Shown here: piece by piece, positions 17,514 through 24,905 of the stretch
Numbering within the stretch: the first letter of the stretch is position 1
Layout: each line of letters starts with the position of its first letter
NCBI GenBank assembly: GCA_026992075.1
Contig: JALXAM010000069.1
Span: forward strand, 1 to 35,976
From: Sedimenticola sp.
GTDB lineage: Bacteria > Pseudomonadota > Gammaproteobacteria > Chromatiales > Chromatiaceae
Direction: 5' to 3'
Length of the DNA stretch: 35,976 bases
Notes under the pieces: model-generated
What the model was told of the DNA's origin: nothing
The model's database searches: none
What the model saw: only the letters and a program-made list of their open reading frames with translations
Made by a program: the position numbers and the translations under genes

Positions 17514-17539
17514 TAATGACGGTTCCTGTCAAACCACCA

Positions 17540-18541
17540 TCAACCCGCGCGATAGGCGCTGGGCGCCACCCCCGCCCAGCGCTTGAAGGCACGGGAAAAG
17601 GCGCTCAACTCCGAAAAGCCCAGCAGGTAGGAGATCTCCGACAGCGAGTAGCGCCCGTCCCGGAGATAGTGGGTCGCCAGCTCGTGGCGTACCTCCGTGA
17701 GCAGGGACTTGAAGGTGGTGCCCCTCTCCTTCAGGCGCCGCTGCAGGGTGCGCGGGGTCATGAAGAGCTCATGCGCCACCTTGGCATCGGTCACCTGGCC
17801 TGATGGCAGCAGCTCCACGATGACCGCCTTGACCTTTTCCGCCAGGTCACTGCTCTCCATGCCGGCCAGGTAGTCCAGCATCAACTGGTCGTGGAGCTGC
17901 GCGAGCTGTGCGGGAACCGGCGCAAGAGGAGCATCGGCCACCTCCGCGGCAATGGAGAAGCGGCACCGGGGCGCGCCGAACCGCACCGGGCACTGGAACA
18001 GGGCGAACCAGGGACCGCTCTCCTCCGGCGTGGTGTGGGCCAGGGTCACCTCCAGCGGATGGAAATCCCGCCCGGCCAGGGCCTGACACATGGCCAGCAG
18101 GAGCGCCTGGGTTCCGCTCATACGCAAACGTGGCGCCCGCTCCGGTTCATGGAAACCGAGTTCAAGGGAAACCGCCGGCGTCTCCATGACCGTCCCCTCC
18201 ACCACGGCCACGCCCACTCCCTCGGTAACAATCCGGCTGAACCGCGCCAGCCGCTCGAAGGCCGAGCGCAACGAAGGACTGGTGAGCCAGCCGTGGCCCA
18301 GCACACCCAGGGCGTTGGGGTTCCATACCCCGTGCAACTCCAGTGGCGCATTTTCCGGCAGCTTCGCCTCCAGGGCAGCCTGCAGGGCGATCACCTGCTC
18401 GATACGAAGCCGGTAATCCGGATCCTCGATACGCGCCGGATCGATGGCCAGGTCACGCAACAGCGGTGTCGGCTCCACCCCGTTGCGGCGGGCCACCTCC
18501 AGCACCATCGTCAGCGCCGGCGCGAGGTAGGTCAGAGCCAT
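17540..18541 (-). CDS. AraC-family transcriptional regulator
   Basis: A 333-residue regulator. The N-terminal two thirds match the arabinose-binding-like domain found in OruR/ArgR-type regulators (LTYLAPALTMVLEVARRNGV, VWNPNALGVLGHGWLTSPSL, PRLRMSGTQALLLAMCQAL). The C-terminal third (about 235-333) carries two helix-turn-helix motifs: TDAKVAHELFMTPRTLQRRL, then YSLSEISYLLGFSELSAFSR with FKRWAGVAPSAYR. It is cytoplasmic. The effector cannot be deduced. It is divergent from a small unknown gene, and phased TGTC repeats lie in the intergenic space, which would suit autoregulation or control of the neighbour. Confidence 0.93.
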   Translation of the reverse strand: MALTYLAPALTMVLEVARRNGVEPTPLLRDLAIDPARIEDPDYRLRIEQVIALQAALEAKLPENAPLELHGVWNPNALGVLGHGWLTSPSLRSAFERLARFSRIVTEGVGVAVVEGTVMETPAVSLELGFHEPERAPRLRMSGTQALLLAMCQALAGRDFHPLEVTLAHTTPEESGPWFALFQCPVRFGAPRCRFSIAAEVADAPLAPVPAQLAQLHDQLMLDYLAGMESSDLAEKVKAVIVELLPSGQVTDAKVAHELFMTPRTLQRRLKERGTTFKSLLTEVRHELATHYLRDGRYSLSEISYLLGFSELSAFSRAFKRWAGVAPSAYRAG

Positions 18542-18594
18542 GAAACGCCTCCTTGTTCACCAAACGGCTTCCAGCTTTCCATGCTGGAGTATCC

Positions 18595-18622
18595 ATGTCA
18601 AACGGTTGTCGCTTTATGTCAA
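18595..18622 (+). promoter_or_regulatory. phased TGTC repeats, possible AraC-type binding site
   Basis: ATGTCAA occurs at 18595-18601 and again at 18616-18622, a start-to-start distance of 21 bases (two helical turns), with TTGTCGC between them at 18606-18612. TGTC therefore recurs at 18596, 18607 and 18617. AraC-family proteins typically bind direct repeats spaced by about two turns. Confidence 0.45.
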
Positions 18623-18650
18623 GACCTTCCCGGTATCCCGGCCTAGAGTG

Positions 18651-18872
18651 ATGCCCATGGATCAGAGGCTGGAAAAACACCAAAACGCCGAGACGCTGGA
18701 GCTGATCGAAGCGGAGATCGCCTTCTGGCGCGATTTCGTGCGCAGCAACCACCGGGTGGGTGACTTGGAGATGGTCGTCAAGGGTCAGCAGGCATTGGCG
18801 AGGACACTCAGGAGGCGGGAGGTAATATTAGAGAAAGCTGCCTCTAACCTGATTCCTTTCCCCAAGGTGTAG
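18651..18872 (+). CDS. small hypothetical protein
   Basis: A 73-residue (or 71, from ATG 18657) charged protein: MPMDQRLEKHQNAETLELIE, then EIAFWRDFVRSNHRVG and a helix QQALARTLRRREVILEKA, ending NLIPFPKV. It is predicted to be helical, soluble and cytoplasmic. I do not recognise a family. It is transcribed divergently from the AraC-family regulator and may be its target; no clear Shine-Dalgarno is seen, which lowers confidence in the exact start. Confidence 0.5.
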   Translation: MPMDQRLEKHQNAETLELIEAEIAFWRDFVRSNHRVGDLEMVVKGQQALARTLRRREVILEKAASNLIPFPKV

Positions 18873-18912
18873 GCGTGTACATGATTTCCACGACTCAAAA
18901 GGCAAGACCTCG

Positions 18913-19060
18913 GGAACGGGGTCAGGTCTTAAGTTTTGCATTGCATGGCACTACATTCGCCAACATGCCGCACGTTACCAGACGGGCCTCTAAGCTGGGC
19001 AGTCATGCGAAGCGCTAGTCCTGACCCCTCCTGACTTAGCTCCTTAATGTGACCCCTCCT
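18913..19060. repeat. GGGGTCAGGTCTT-type repeat and adjacent TGACCCCTCCT direct repeats
   Basis: 18913-18950 reads GGAACGGGGTCAGGTCTTAA followed by a GTTTTGCATTGCAT core. Downstream, TGACCCCTCCT occurs twice, at 19022-19032 and 19050-19060. The stretch from 18873 to 19129 shows no gene. An inverted, diverged relative of the first motif lies at 22898-22930, and a palindromic version at 19770-19797. Similar GGTCAGGTCTT motifs are often seen around REP-associated transposase loci, but no transposase of that kind remains here. Confidence 0.65.
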
Positions 19061-19129
19061 TAGAGGCCGTGGTATTGACTGTGACCAGCGGCCATTATGC
19101 GATACCACCGATTCCAGGATACTCTGCGC

Positions 19130-19732
19130 ATGACCGACCTGTTCAAAGAAAAGGCCCAGAACTGGGACAGGCGAGAGCTGGTACGGCAGCTCTCCGCGGC
19201 GGTGGGCCGCGCCATGCGCGAGCGGCTGCCGCTCAGCGATGACATGACGATCATGGACTTCTGCGCCGGGACCGGGCTCATCACCGGCCAGTTGGCCGAC
19301 CGGGTGCGGCAGGTGGTCGCCGTGGACACCTCTCCGGCCATGTTGGAGAAGCTCCAGGCCAAGCCGGAACTGCATGGCCGGGTGACGGCCCGGTGCCAGG
19401 ACATCCTCGCCCAGCCCCTGGATCAGCAGTTCGACTGCATCGTCAGCGCCATGGCCATGCACCACGTGCAGGACACCGAACGCCTGATCCGGGTCCTGGT
19501 CGACCACCTGAAGCCCGGTGGCCACCTGGCGCTGGCCGATCTCGACACCGAGGATGGCCATTTCCATCCGGAAGGCGCACAGGGCGTGTATCACCATGGC
19601 TTCGACCGGGACGCCCTGGCAGCCCTGATGGAACGCCAGGGCCTGGCCGACATCCAGTTCATCACTGCCCACAAAGTCGAACGCGAGAACGGCGTCTACC
19701 CGGTGTTCCTGGCCACCGCCATCAAGCCGTAG
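19130..19732 (+). CDS. class I SAM-dependent methyltransferase, copy A
   Basis: A 200-residue methyltransferase of the Rossmann fold. Motif I is DFCAGTGLITGQLADRV (residues 43-59), followed by VVAVDTSPAMLEKL (SAM ribose-binding Asp), the post-motif CQDILAQPLDQQFDCIVSAM with AMHHV, and HLKPGGHLALADLD. The substrate is unknown. ATG 19130 matches the family start MTDLFKEKA. It differs from copy B (22253-22855) at about 15 of 200 residues, including C45 where copy B and the family have Gly in the SAM-binding loop (TGC against GGC). Homology between the copies runs from about 19063 to just before the stop. Confidence 0.88.
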   Translation: MTDLFKEKAQNWDRRELVRQLSAAVGRAMRERLPLSDDMTIMDFCAGTGLITGQLADRVRQVVAVDTSPAMLEKLQAKPELHGRVTARCQDILAQPLDQQFDCIVSAMAMHHVQDTERLIRVLVDHLKPGGHLALADLDTEDGHFHPEGAQGVYHHGFDRDALAALMERQGLADIQFITAHKVERENGVYPVFLATAIKP

Positions 19733-19769
19733 GCCATCATCGGCAGCAGAAATGGGTCACAAAGAAAGG

Positions 19770-19797
19770 GGGGTCAGGTCTTACAAGACCTGACCCC
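19770..19797. terminator. 28-base palindrome between convergent genes
   Basis: GGGGTCAGGTCTT (19770-19782) and its exact complement at 19785-19797 flank a two-base centre. It lies between methyltransferase copy A and the lipoprotein gene, which converge, so it could stop or protect both transcripts. It belongs to the same repeat family as 18913-18930. Confidence 0.55.
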
Positions 19798-19812
19798 AAG
19801 TCCCTCAAGCTC

Positions 19813-20274
19813 CTACTGATCAAGAATATTAGCCTGCTCTTTCTCCATCTTCTCCTTTGCCTCAGCTTTCGCTTTTTCCCTCTCCATACGCGCCATCTTT
19901 AGCTGCTCGGCAATGGAGCATTTCTTCTGGATAGCAGCACTTTCCAGTGCGTCGTATTCCCCTTTCAACCGCGCTAATTCGGCGGAATGATCGTCCCCGG
20001 CGAGAAAAAACAAGGCCGGCCAGAAAAGAACCAACCCCACACCCATAGCAACCGCATCCTTGTCTGCTTCTTTCTGCTGCGCGCCCGTCACTTCAATTAC
20101 TCTGCGGTTGACCCTCTGAAGTTCCATGCCAATCTGCCCGCAATCATATGAGCTGTACTGCAGCGGCGACACGTAGGCGGCAGAGATTTTATCCGGCGGT
20201 GTGGAACACCCCGCTATGCCCAGCGCGCCTGCTGCCACTGCAGCGATTGCCATCTGCAAAACTGGCTTACTCAT
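19813..20274 (-). CDS. small lipoprotein, function unknown
   Basis: A 153-residue putative lipoprotein. MSKPVLQMAIAAVAAGALGI is followed by AGC, giving a lipobox IAGC with Cys23 as the acylation site. The mature part has YVSPLQYSSYDCGQIGMELQ and VNRRVIEVTGAQQKEADKD, one hydrophobic helix (AMGVGLVLFWPALFFLAG, about 108-125), then a charged helix LARLKGEYDALESAAIQKKC and a Lys/Glu-rich coiled-coil tail. Lipoproteins of this pattern occur in many proteobacterial genomes without a defined role. GAGGAG lies about ten bases before the ATG. A GACCTTC/GAAGGTC stem-loop is in the leader at 20306-20322. Confidence 0.8.
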   Translation of the reverse strand: MSKPVLQMAIAAVAAGALGIAGCSTPPDKISAAYVSPLQYSSYDCGQIGMELQRVNRRVIEVTGAQQKEADKDAVAMGVGLVLFWPALFFLAGDDHSAELARLKGEYDALESAAIQKKCSIAEQLKMARMEREKAKAEAKEKMEKEQANILDQ

Positions 20275-20626
20275 GTATGAAAATCTCCTCAATTTGCCGT
20301 TCATCCAGTCGATCGACCTTCGGTGAAGGTCTTTTTGGACAGCAAAACCGTTCGGGCACCTTCCCGTTTTCGCATGGCAGACACAGGGCTTGCCTAAAAC
20401 TGACCTAACCAGCCTCTGGCGTCGTTTTTTTTCTCGAATGGCTAGCGGTGGCCTGTCCACGGCGAATAATTTAGATCCTTTATGATCATTAGTCTAGACC
20501 AATCACGACATTTATTTGACCCATAAACCAAGCGGGGAACTGCTGGGAGTAAAAGAGGGAGCATGGGAGGGAAGTGATAGGAAATGCAAAGGAATAGGGG
20601 GCTTTTCAACAATTACCAGGCGTATT
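20275..20626. other. AT-richer spacer without a recognised gene
   Basis: The 352 bases between the lipoprotein start and the left end of the IS element hold the lipoprotein leader, a GACCTTC/GAAGGTC hairpin (20306-20322) and an AT-rich segment near 20465-20520. No reading frame here resembles a known protein, and in particular the missing 5' part of the parE gene found right of the IS is not present. Confidence 0.6.
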
Positions 20627-22022
20627 AGAGCTATGGTCAAATCTGGTGTACGCCATGATCAGGCGGCGTCCCTGTTGTCGTCGGTGTTGCTGCTCACTTC
20701 GATTCCATCTTTGAACCTCACCCCCTCGATGACCTTGGCCAAGTAGGGGAATCCACGAATCCTGCGCCAGCGCTTTTCCACGCTCATCCCCAGCTTGTAG
20801 ATCATCGCCAGCATGGTGTTCCGGCTCACGCATCCTTTGGCTCGACCCGTCCGGTGGCGAACCGTGGCAAAGGTTGACTCAATCGGGTTCGTTGTCCGGA
20901 TGTGCATCCAGTGCTCTGCCGGGAAATCGTATAAAGCCAGCAGGGCCTCCCGGTCCTTCTCCAGGCAAGCCACCGCCTTCGGGTACTTGGCCTGGTACGC
21001 CTGCACAAAGTGATCAAGGGCCTTGTGGGCCGAGGCCCGGTCTTCGGCCATCCAGATCTCCTGCAGCGCTTTTTCGCCTTGGGCTGAACAGCCTTGGGCA
21101 GGTAGTTCAGCACGTTCGCCCTCTTGTGCACCCAGCAGCGCTGGTGGCGGGTCTCGGGGTACACTTCATCCAGCGCCGACCAGAACCCTAGAGCCCCATC
21201 GCCCACCGCCAGCTTTGGCGACACCTTGAGCCCACGCCGCTTCAAGCATAGCAGCACTTCCCGCCAGCTCTGGGTCAACTCCCGAACCCCATCCTCGATG
21301 GCCAGAAAGTGCTTCTCGCCCCGCTCGTTCACGCCGATGATCACCAGTACACAAAGCTTCTGGTGGTCCGCTCTCAGGCCGCTGTAGATGCCGTCCGCCC
21401 ACAGATAGACCCAACGGTCTCGACCCACGTCCCGGCGGCACCATTCGGCATACTCCGCCTCCCTTTCCCGCTTCAGGCGACTGATAACCGAAGACGACAG
21501 CCCTTTCGCCTCCGGGCCTACCAACACCTCCAGCGCCTCCAGCATCTGTCCCGTGGCGATACCCTTCGGGTACAGCCAAGGCAGGACCGCTTCCACGCGA
21601 CGAGCTTTCCTCACGTACGGCGGCACCAAGGAGGAGCGAAACAAGACCGGCTCCCCCCGCCCGGCTGCGAACCTTGGGCACCTTCACCGGTACCGGGCCT
21701 ACGCCGGTCAGGATCTCCCGCTCCGGCAGGTGCCCGTTACGGACCACTGCTCTGCGGCCTCGTTCGTCCACTCGCCCCGCATACCGCTCCAGCAGCTCGG
21801 CCAGCTCCGCCTCGACCGCCTGCTGAATCAGTTGCCTGGCACCCTTGCGCAGCAGCTCCGTCAATGAATCCTCGATGCCCTCTGGTGACCGAATGGCAAC
21901 CACGGTATCTTTGCTCGTGGTGGCCTACCTCCTCTGCTGTTCAGAGGTTCGGCAAAACCGATTTCAGCAGGGTACGCCGCCTTCTTCAATCACATCCGTA
22001 CACCAGATTCGAGCATAGCTCT
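20627..22022 (-). mobile_element. IS256-family insertion sequence, 1396 bases
   Basis: The boundaries are set by 26-base terminal inverted repeats at 20627-20652 and 21997-22022; both begin AGAGCTATG and end AATCTGGTGTACG, with two mismatches between them. The only gene inside is a transposase read on the minus strand (20659-21903), broken by two frameshifts. No matching 8-9 base target duplication flanks the element (left flank GGCGTATT, right flank TGCTGGTC). Only the right flank continues a recognisable gene, a parE remnant. Confidence 0.88.
20659..21903 (-). pseudogene. IS256-family (Transposase_mut) transposase, frameshifted
   Basis: Three frames together give one mutator-type DDE transposase of about 414 residues. 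Frame 1 (21903 to about 21655) has LTELLRKGARQLIQQAVEAE and VKVPKVRSR. Frame 2 (about 21650 to 21075) carries VYLWADGIYSGLR (first Asp), KLAVGDGALGFW (second Asp) and ETRHQRCWVHKRANVLNYLP. Frame 3 (21051-20659) carries HWMHIRTTNPIESTFATVRH (catalytic Glu) and ends at the left inverted repeat. The first break is one extra base in the six-C run 21653-21658, the second one missing base in the five-T run 21070-21074. Both lie in homopolymers, so sequencing error must be excluded before calling it dead. The start codon would be GTG. Confidence 0.88.
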
Positions 22023-22166
22023 TGCTGGTCGGTGAAACATTTCCCCTACCTGATCTTCTACGTCGAACGGGAAGATCACATCGATGTCTGGCGGCTGCTG
22101 CATGGCCGACGAGACATTCCAGCCTGGTTGGGAGAAGCGAACGAGGAAAATCGCCCGGGAAGTTGA
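22023..22166 (+). pseudogene. C-terminal remnant of a ParE/RelE-family toxin
   Basis: Directly after the right IS end an open frame gives 47 codons: VKHFPYLIFYVEREDHIDVW, then RLLHGRRDIPAWLGE, and the TGA at 22164-22166. The strand FPYLIFY and the ending VLHGxRDIPAWL are the C-terminal hallmark of ParE toxins, which usually have about 95-100 residues. The N-terminal half is absent, both inside the IS and to its left, and no parD antitoxin is visible. It is therefore a fragment left by IS insertion followed by loss or rearrangement of the left side. Confidence 0.7.
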
Positions 22167-22252
22167 ATTACGTTGCAGTCGGTTAGCGTCCCCAGTATTG
22201 ACCAGGACCAGCGGCCATTGTGCGGCGCCGCCGGTTCCAGGATACTCTACGC

Positions 22253-22855
22253 ATGACCGACCTGTTCAAGGAAAAGGCCCGGGACTGGGACACCCGGGAG
22301 CTGGTACGACAGCTCTCAGCGGCGGTGGGCAGCGCCATGCGCGAGCGGCTGCCGCTCAGCGAGGACATGACGATCATGGACTTCGGCGCCGGGACCGGGC
22401 TCATCACCGGCCAGTTGGCCGACCGGGTGCGGCAGGTGGTCGCCGTGGACACCTTTCCGGCCATGCTGGAGAAGCTCCAGGCCAAGCCGGAACTGCATGG
22501 CCGGGTGACGGCCCGGTGCCAGGACATCCTCGCCCAGCCCCTGGATCAGCAGTTCGACTGCATCGTCAGCGCCATGGCCATGCACCACGTGCAGGACACC
22601 GAACGCCTGATCCGGATCCTGGTCGACCACCTGAAGCCCGGTGGCCACCTGGCGCTGGCCAATCTCGACACCGAGGATGGCCATTTCCATCCGGAAGGGG
22701 CACAGGGCGTGTATCACCATGGCTTCGACCGGGACGCCCTGGCAGCCCTGATGGAACGCCAGGGCCTGGCCGAGATCCGGTTCGTCACCGCCCACCGGGT
22801 CGAACGCGAGAACGGCGTCTACCCGGTGTTCCTGGCCACTGCGGTCAAGCTGTAG
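22253..22855 (+). CDS. class I SAM-dependent methyltransferase, copy B
   Basis: A paralogue of copy A, 200 residues long and about 92% identical by hand comparison (about 15 differences). Motif I is the canonical DFGAGTG (residues 43-49), with VVAVDTFPAMLEKL and HLKPGGHLALANLD following. The homology with copy A starts near 22195, upstream of the gene, and ends at the stop codon. Because the flanks differ on both sides and the copies have drifted, the duplication is not recent. Substrate unknown; the MTDLFKEKA start and HFHPEGAQGVYHHGFDR segment are shared by both copies. Confidence 0.88.
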   Translation: MTDLFKEKARDWDTRELVRQLSAAVGSAMRERLPLSEDMTIMDFGAGTGLITGQLADRVRQVVAVDTFPAMLEKLQAKPELHGRVTARCQDILAQPLDQQFDCIVSAMAMHHVQDTERLIRILVDHLKPGGHLALANLDTEDGHFHPEGAQGVYHHGFDRDALAALMERQGLAEIRFVTAHRVERENGVYPVFLATAVKL

Positions 22856-22897
22856 GTCCCGGTGGCAGAGGGGTACCCCCTTTACCCCAAGCCCGGT

Positions 22898-22930
22898 GCC
22901 AGCATGCAAAAGTCAAGATCTGACCGTTCC
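22898..22930. repeat. diverged inverted copy of the GGTCAGGTCTT-type repeat
   Basis: The reverse complement of this stretch, GGAACGGTCAGATCTTGACT followed by TTTGCATGCTGGCA, aligns with 18913-18950 apart from small gaps. It overlaps the last codons and stop of the DUF2283 gene, so that gene's C-terminus is encoded within the repeat. Confidence 0.6.
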
Positions 22931-23119
22931 AAGCCGCTGAAATGCGAGTTCGGACATGTCAGCCTGCTCCGATGCGTGTTCTATGGTCAGGCTCACCACT
23001 TTTCCGTGACGATCCAGATCGACCAGAACGTTTTCATTGATCTCCCTCGTCTCCGCCACTTCGTTCGACGACAATTCAACCAGCGCGGTATCGGTGTCCT
23101 CAAAATACTTGATCTTCAT
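22913..23119 (-). CDS. DUF2283 family protein
   Basis: A 68-residue protein beginning MKIKYFEDTDTALVELSSNE, followed by VAETREINENVLVDLDRHGK and a VVSLTIEHASEQ segment, the DUF2283 pattern of a small beta-meander protein. DUF2283 genes are small, mobile and often adjacent to DUF4258 or other toxin-like genes; the role is unknown and no partner is seen here. ATG 23119 is preferred to upstream in-frame codons because it begins the conserved MKIKYDxExD-like start, with GGAG and AAGG upstream. Its last residues fall inside a dispersed repeat. Confidence 0.8.
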   Translation of the reverse strand: MKIKYFEDTDTALVELSSNEVAETREINENVLVDLDRHGKVVSLTIEHASEQADMSELAFQRLGTVRS

Positions 23120-23150
23120 TACCTTGAACTCCTCTGGCGGGGCGTGGATC

Positions 23151-24872
23151 TCACCTTTCCACCTCCATGTGAACCACCTGAAGTTGCGCAGAAATGGTGC
23201 CACGAAACTCATTCCGCTCCAACCGATAGACCAGCCGCATGCGGGAGGGGAGCGGGTCGGGGAACTGGTCGGCGAGGTTGAAGGCGATGGCGTCGATGAG
23301 GGTGTCGCCGCCGGTGGGGCGGACCACGAGCTTCCAGTGTTTCTCTTTCAGCAGCCGCTGCTGCACCACCTCGAACTCGCCGTGGAAGAGGGGCTCGGGG
23401 AAGCCCTGGCCCCAGGGGCCGGCGGCGGCGAGGACGTCGGCCAGCTCCAGGCCCAGGTGGTGGGGCTCGATCTCGCCGTCGGTGAGGATCACCGGCTGCA
23501 AATCTTCCGGCTGAAGGCGGCGGCGCACCACCTGGTCGAAGGCTTCGGCGAAGGTCTCGAAGTGCCCGGACTCCAGGGTGAGCCCCGCGGCCATGGCGTG
23601 GCCGCCGAACTTCTTCACAAGCCCCGGGCGGGAGGCGGCCACTTCGTCCAGGGCGTCGCGCACGTGGAGACCGCCGATGGAGCGGGCCGAGCCTTTCAGC
23701 TCCCCCTCCCCGCCCGGGGCGAAGGCGATCACCGGCCGCTGGTAGCGCTCCTTGACGCGGGAGGCGAGGATGCCGATGCCCCCCTGGTGCCAGTCGTCGT
23801 GGTAGAGGCAGAGCCCCCAGGGGAGCGCCGCCTCTTCCAGCGACAGCTTCTCCAGGTGGGCCTCGGCCTGGCGTTTCATCTCCTCTTCGATGCGGCGCCG
23901 TTCTCGGTTGTGGCTGTCCAGCTCGGCGGCCAGGGGGCGGGCGGCATCCAGGCTGTCGGCCAGCAGGCACTCGATCCCCACCGAGATGTCGTCCAGCCGC
24001 CCGGCGGCGTTGATGCGCGGCCCGAGCACGAAGCCCAGGTCCTGGGCGCGGACGGTGCGGTGGTCCCGCCCGGCCACCTCCAGCAGCGCCAGGATGCCTG
24101 GCCGGCAGCGACCGGCGTTGATGCGCCGCAGCCCCTGGTGGACCAGGATGCGGTTGTTGTGCTCCAGGGGTACCACGTCGGCCACGGTACCCAGAGCCAC
24201 CAGGTCCAGCCACTCGGCCATGTTGGGCTCGGGCCGGTTGTCGAACCAGCCCCGCCGGCGCAGCTCGGCGCGCACCGCCAGCAGCAGGTAGAAGGCCACC
24301 CCCACGCCGGCGGTGGATTTGGCCGGGAACGGATCCCCCGGCAGATTGGGGTTGACCAGGGCATCGGCCTCGGGGAGCCGTTCACCGGGCAGGTGGTGAT
24401 CGGTGACCACCACCTGGATGCCGAGTTCACGCGCCCGCGCCACCCCCTCGATGCTGGAGACGCCATTGTCCACGGTGAGGATCAGGTGGGGGTCGCGCTC
24501 GCGCGCCAGCTCCACGATCTCAGGCGTGAGGCCGTAGCCGTAGTCGAAGCGGTTGGGCACCAGGTAGTCCACTTCCGCCGCTCCCATGGCGCGCAGGGCC
24601 AGCAGCACCAGGGCGCTGCTGGTGGCGCCGTCGCAGTCGAAATCGCCCACCACCAGGATCCGCCGCCCCGCTTCCACCGCGTCGGCCAGCAGCCCGGCGG
24701 CCTTCCTCGCGCCGCCCAGCCCGTCAGGCGGCAACAATCCTTGCAGGCCGTAATCCAGCTCGTCGGCCGAGGAGACGCCGCGGGCGGCCAGCACCCGCTG
24801 CAGCACGGGGTGGAGGCCGGCCAGGGAGGACGGCAGGGATGGCACCGGGCGGGTTAGAATGGTTTTTTGCAT
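23151..24872 (-). CDS. recJ: single-stranded-DNA-specific exonuclease RecJ
   Basis: RecJ is a 5'-3' single-strand exonuclease used in recombination, mismatch and base-excision repair. The 573-residue product (E. coli 577) shows DHH phosphoesterase motifs: VVGDFDCDGATSS (D77, D79, D81), LTVDNGVSSIEG, and VVTDHHLPGE. Further on are NPNLPGDPFPAKSTAGVGVA, the GPRINAAGRLDD region, the DHHA1 motif KFGGHAMAAGLTLE, and the C-terminal OB domain. ATG 24872 has AAGGAG seven bases upstream; the frame is open further upstream but that part overlaps the divergent phosphopantetheinyl transferase gene and is not coding. Only 33 bases separate the two divergent start codons. Confidence 0.96.
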   Translation of the reverse strand: MQKTILTRPVPSLPSSLAGLHPVLQRVLAARGVSSADELDYGLQGLLPPDGLGGARKAAGLLADAVEAGRRILVVGDFDCDGATSSALVLLALRAMGAAEVDYLVPNRFDYGYGLTPEIVELARERDPHLILTVDNGVSSIEGVARARELGIQVVVTDHHLPGERLPEADALVNPNLPGDPFPAKSTAGVGVAFYLLLAVRAELRRRGWFDNRPEPNMAEWLDLVALGTVADVVPLEHNNRILVHQGLRRINAGRCRPGILALLEVAGRDHRTVRAQDLGFVLGPRINAAGRLDDISVGIECLLADSLDAARPLAAELDSHNRERRRIEEEMKRQAEAHLEKLSLEEAALPWGLCLYHDDWHQGGIGILASRVKERYQRPVIAFAPGGEGELKGSARSIGGLHVRDALDEVAASRPGLVKKFGGHAMAAGLTLESGHFETFAEAFDQVVRRRLQPEDLQPVILTDGEIEPHHLGLELADVLAAAGPWGQGFPEPLFHGEFEVVQQRLLKEKHWKLVVRPTGGDTLIDAIAFNLADQFPDPLPSRMRLVYRLERNEFRGTISAQLQVVHMEVER

Positions 24873-24905
24873 CCGTTTCTCCTTCCGACCGGCGAAGCAT
24901 ACCCC

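Noticed and set aside
20516-20746. A 76-residue frame running into the left end of the IS
   Set aside because: It starts with TTG, has no recognisable family and its end lies in the transposase region; it also does not match the missing parE N-terminus.
21066-21660. Programmed frameshifting in the IS256 transposase
   Set aside because: IS256-family transposases are normally one frame. The two shifts lie in plain homopolymers without slippery heptamers in a proper place, and both would be needed, so decay or sequencing error is more likely.
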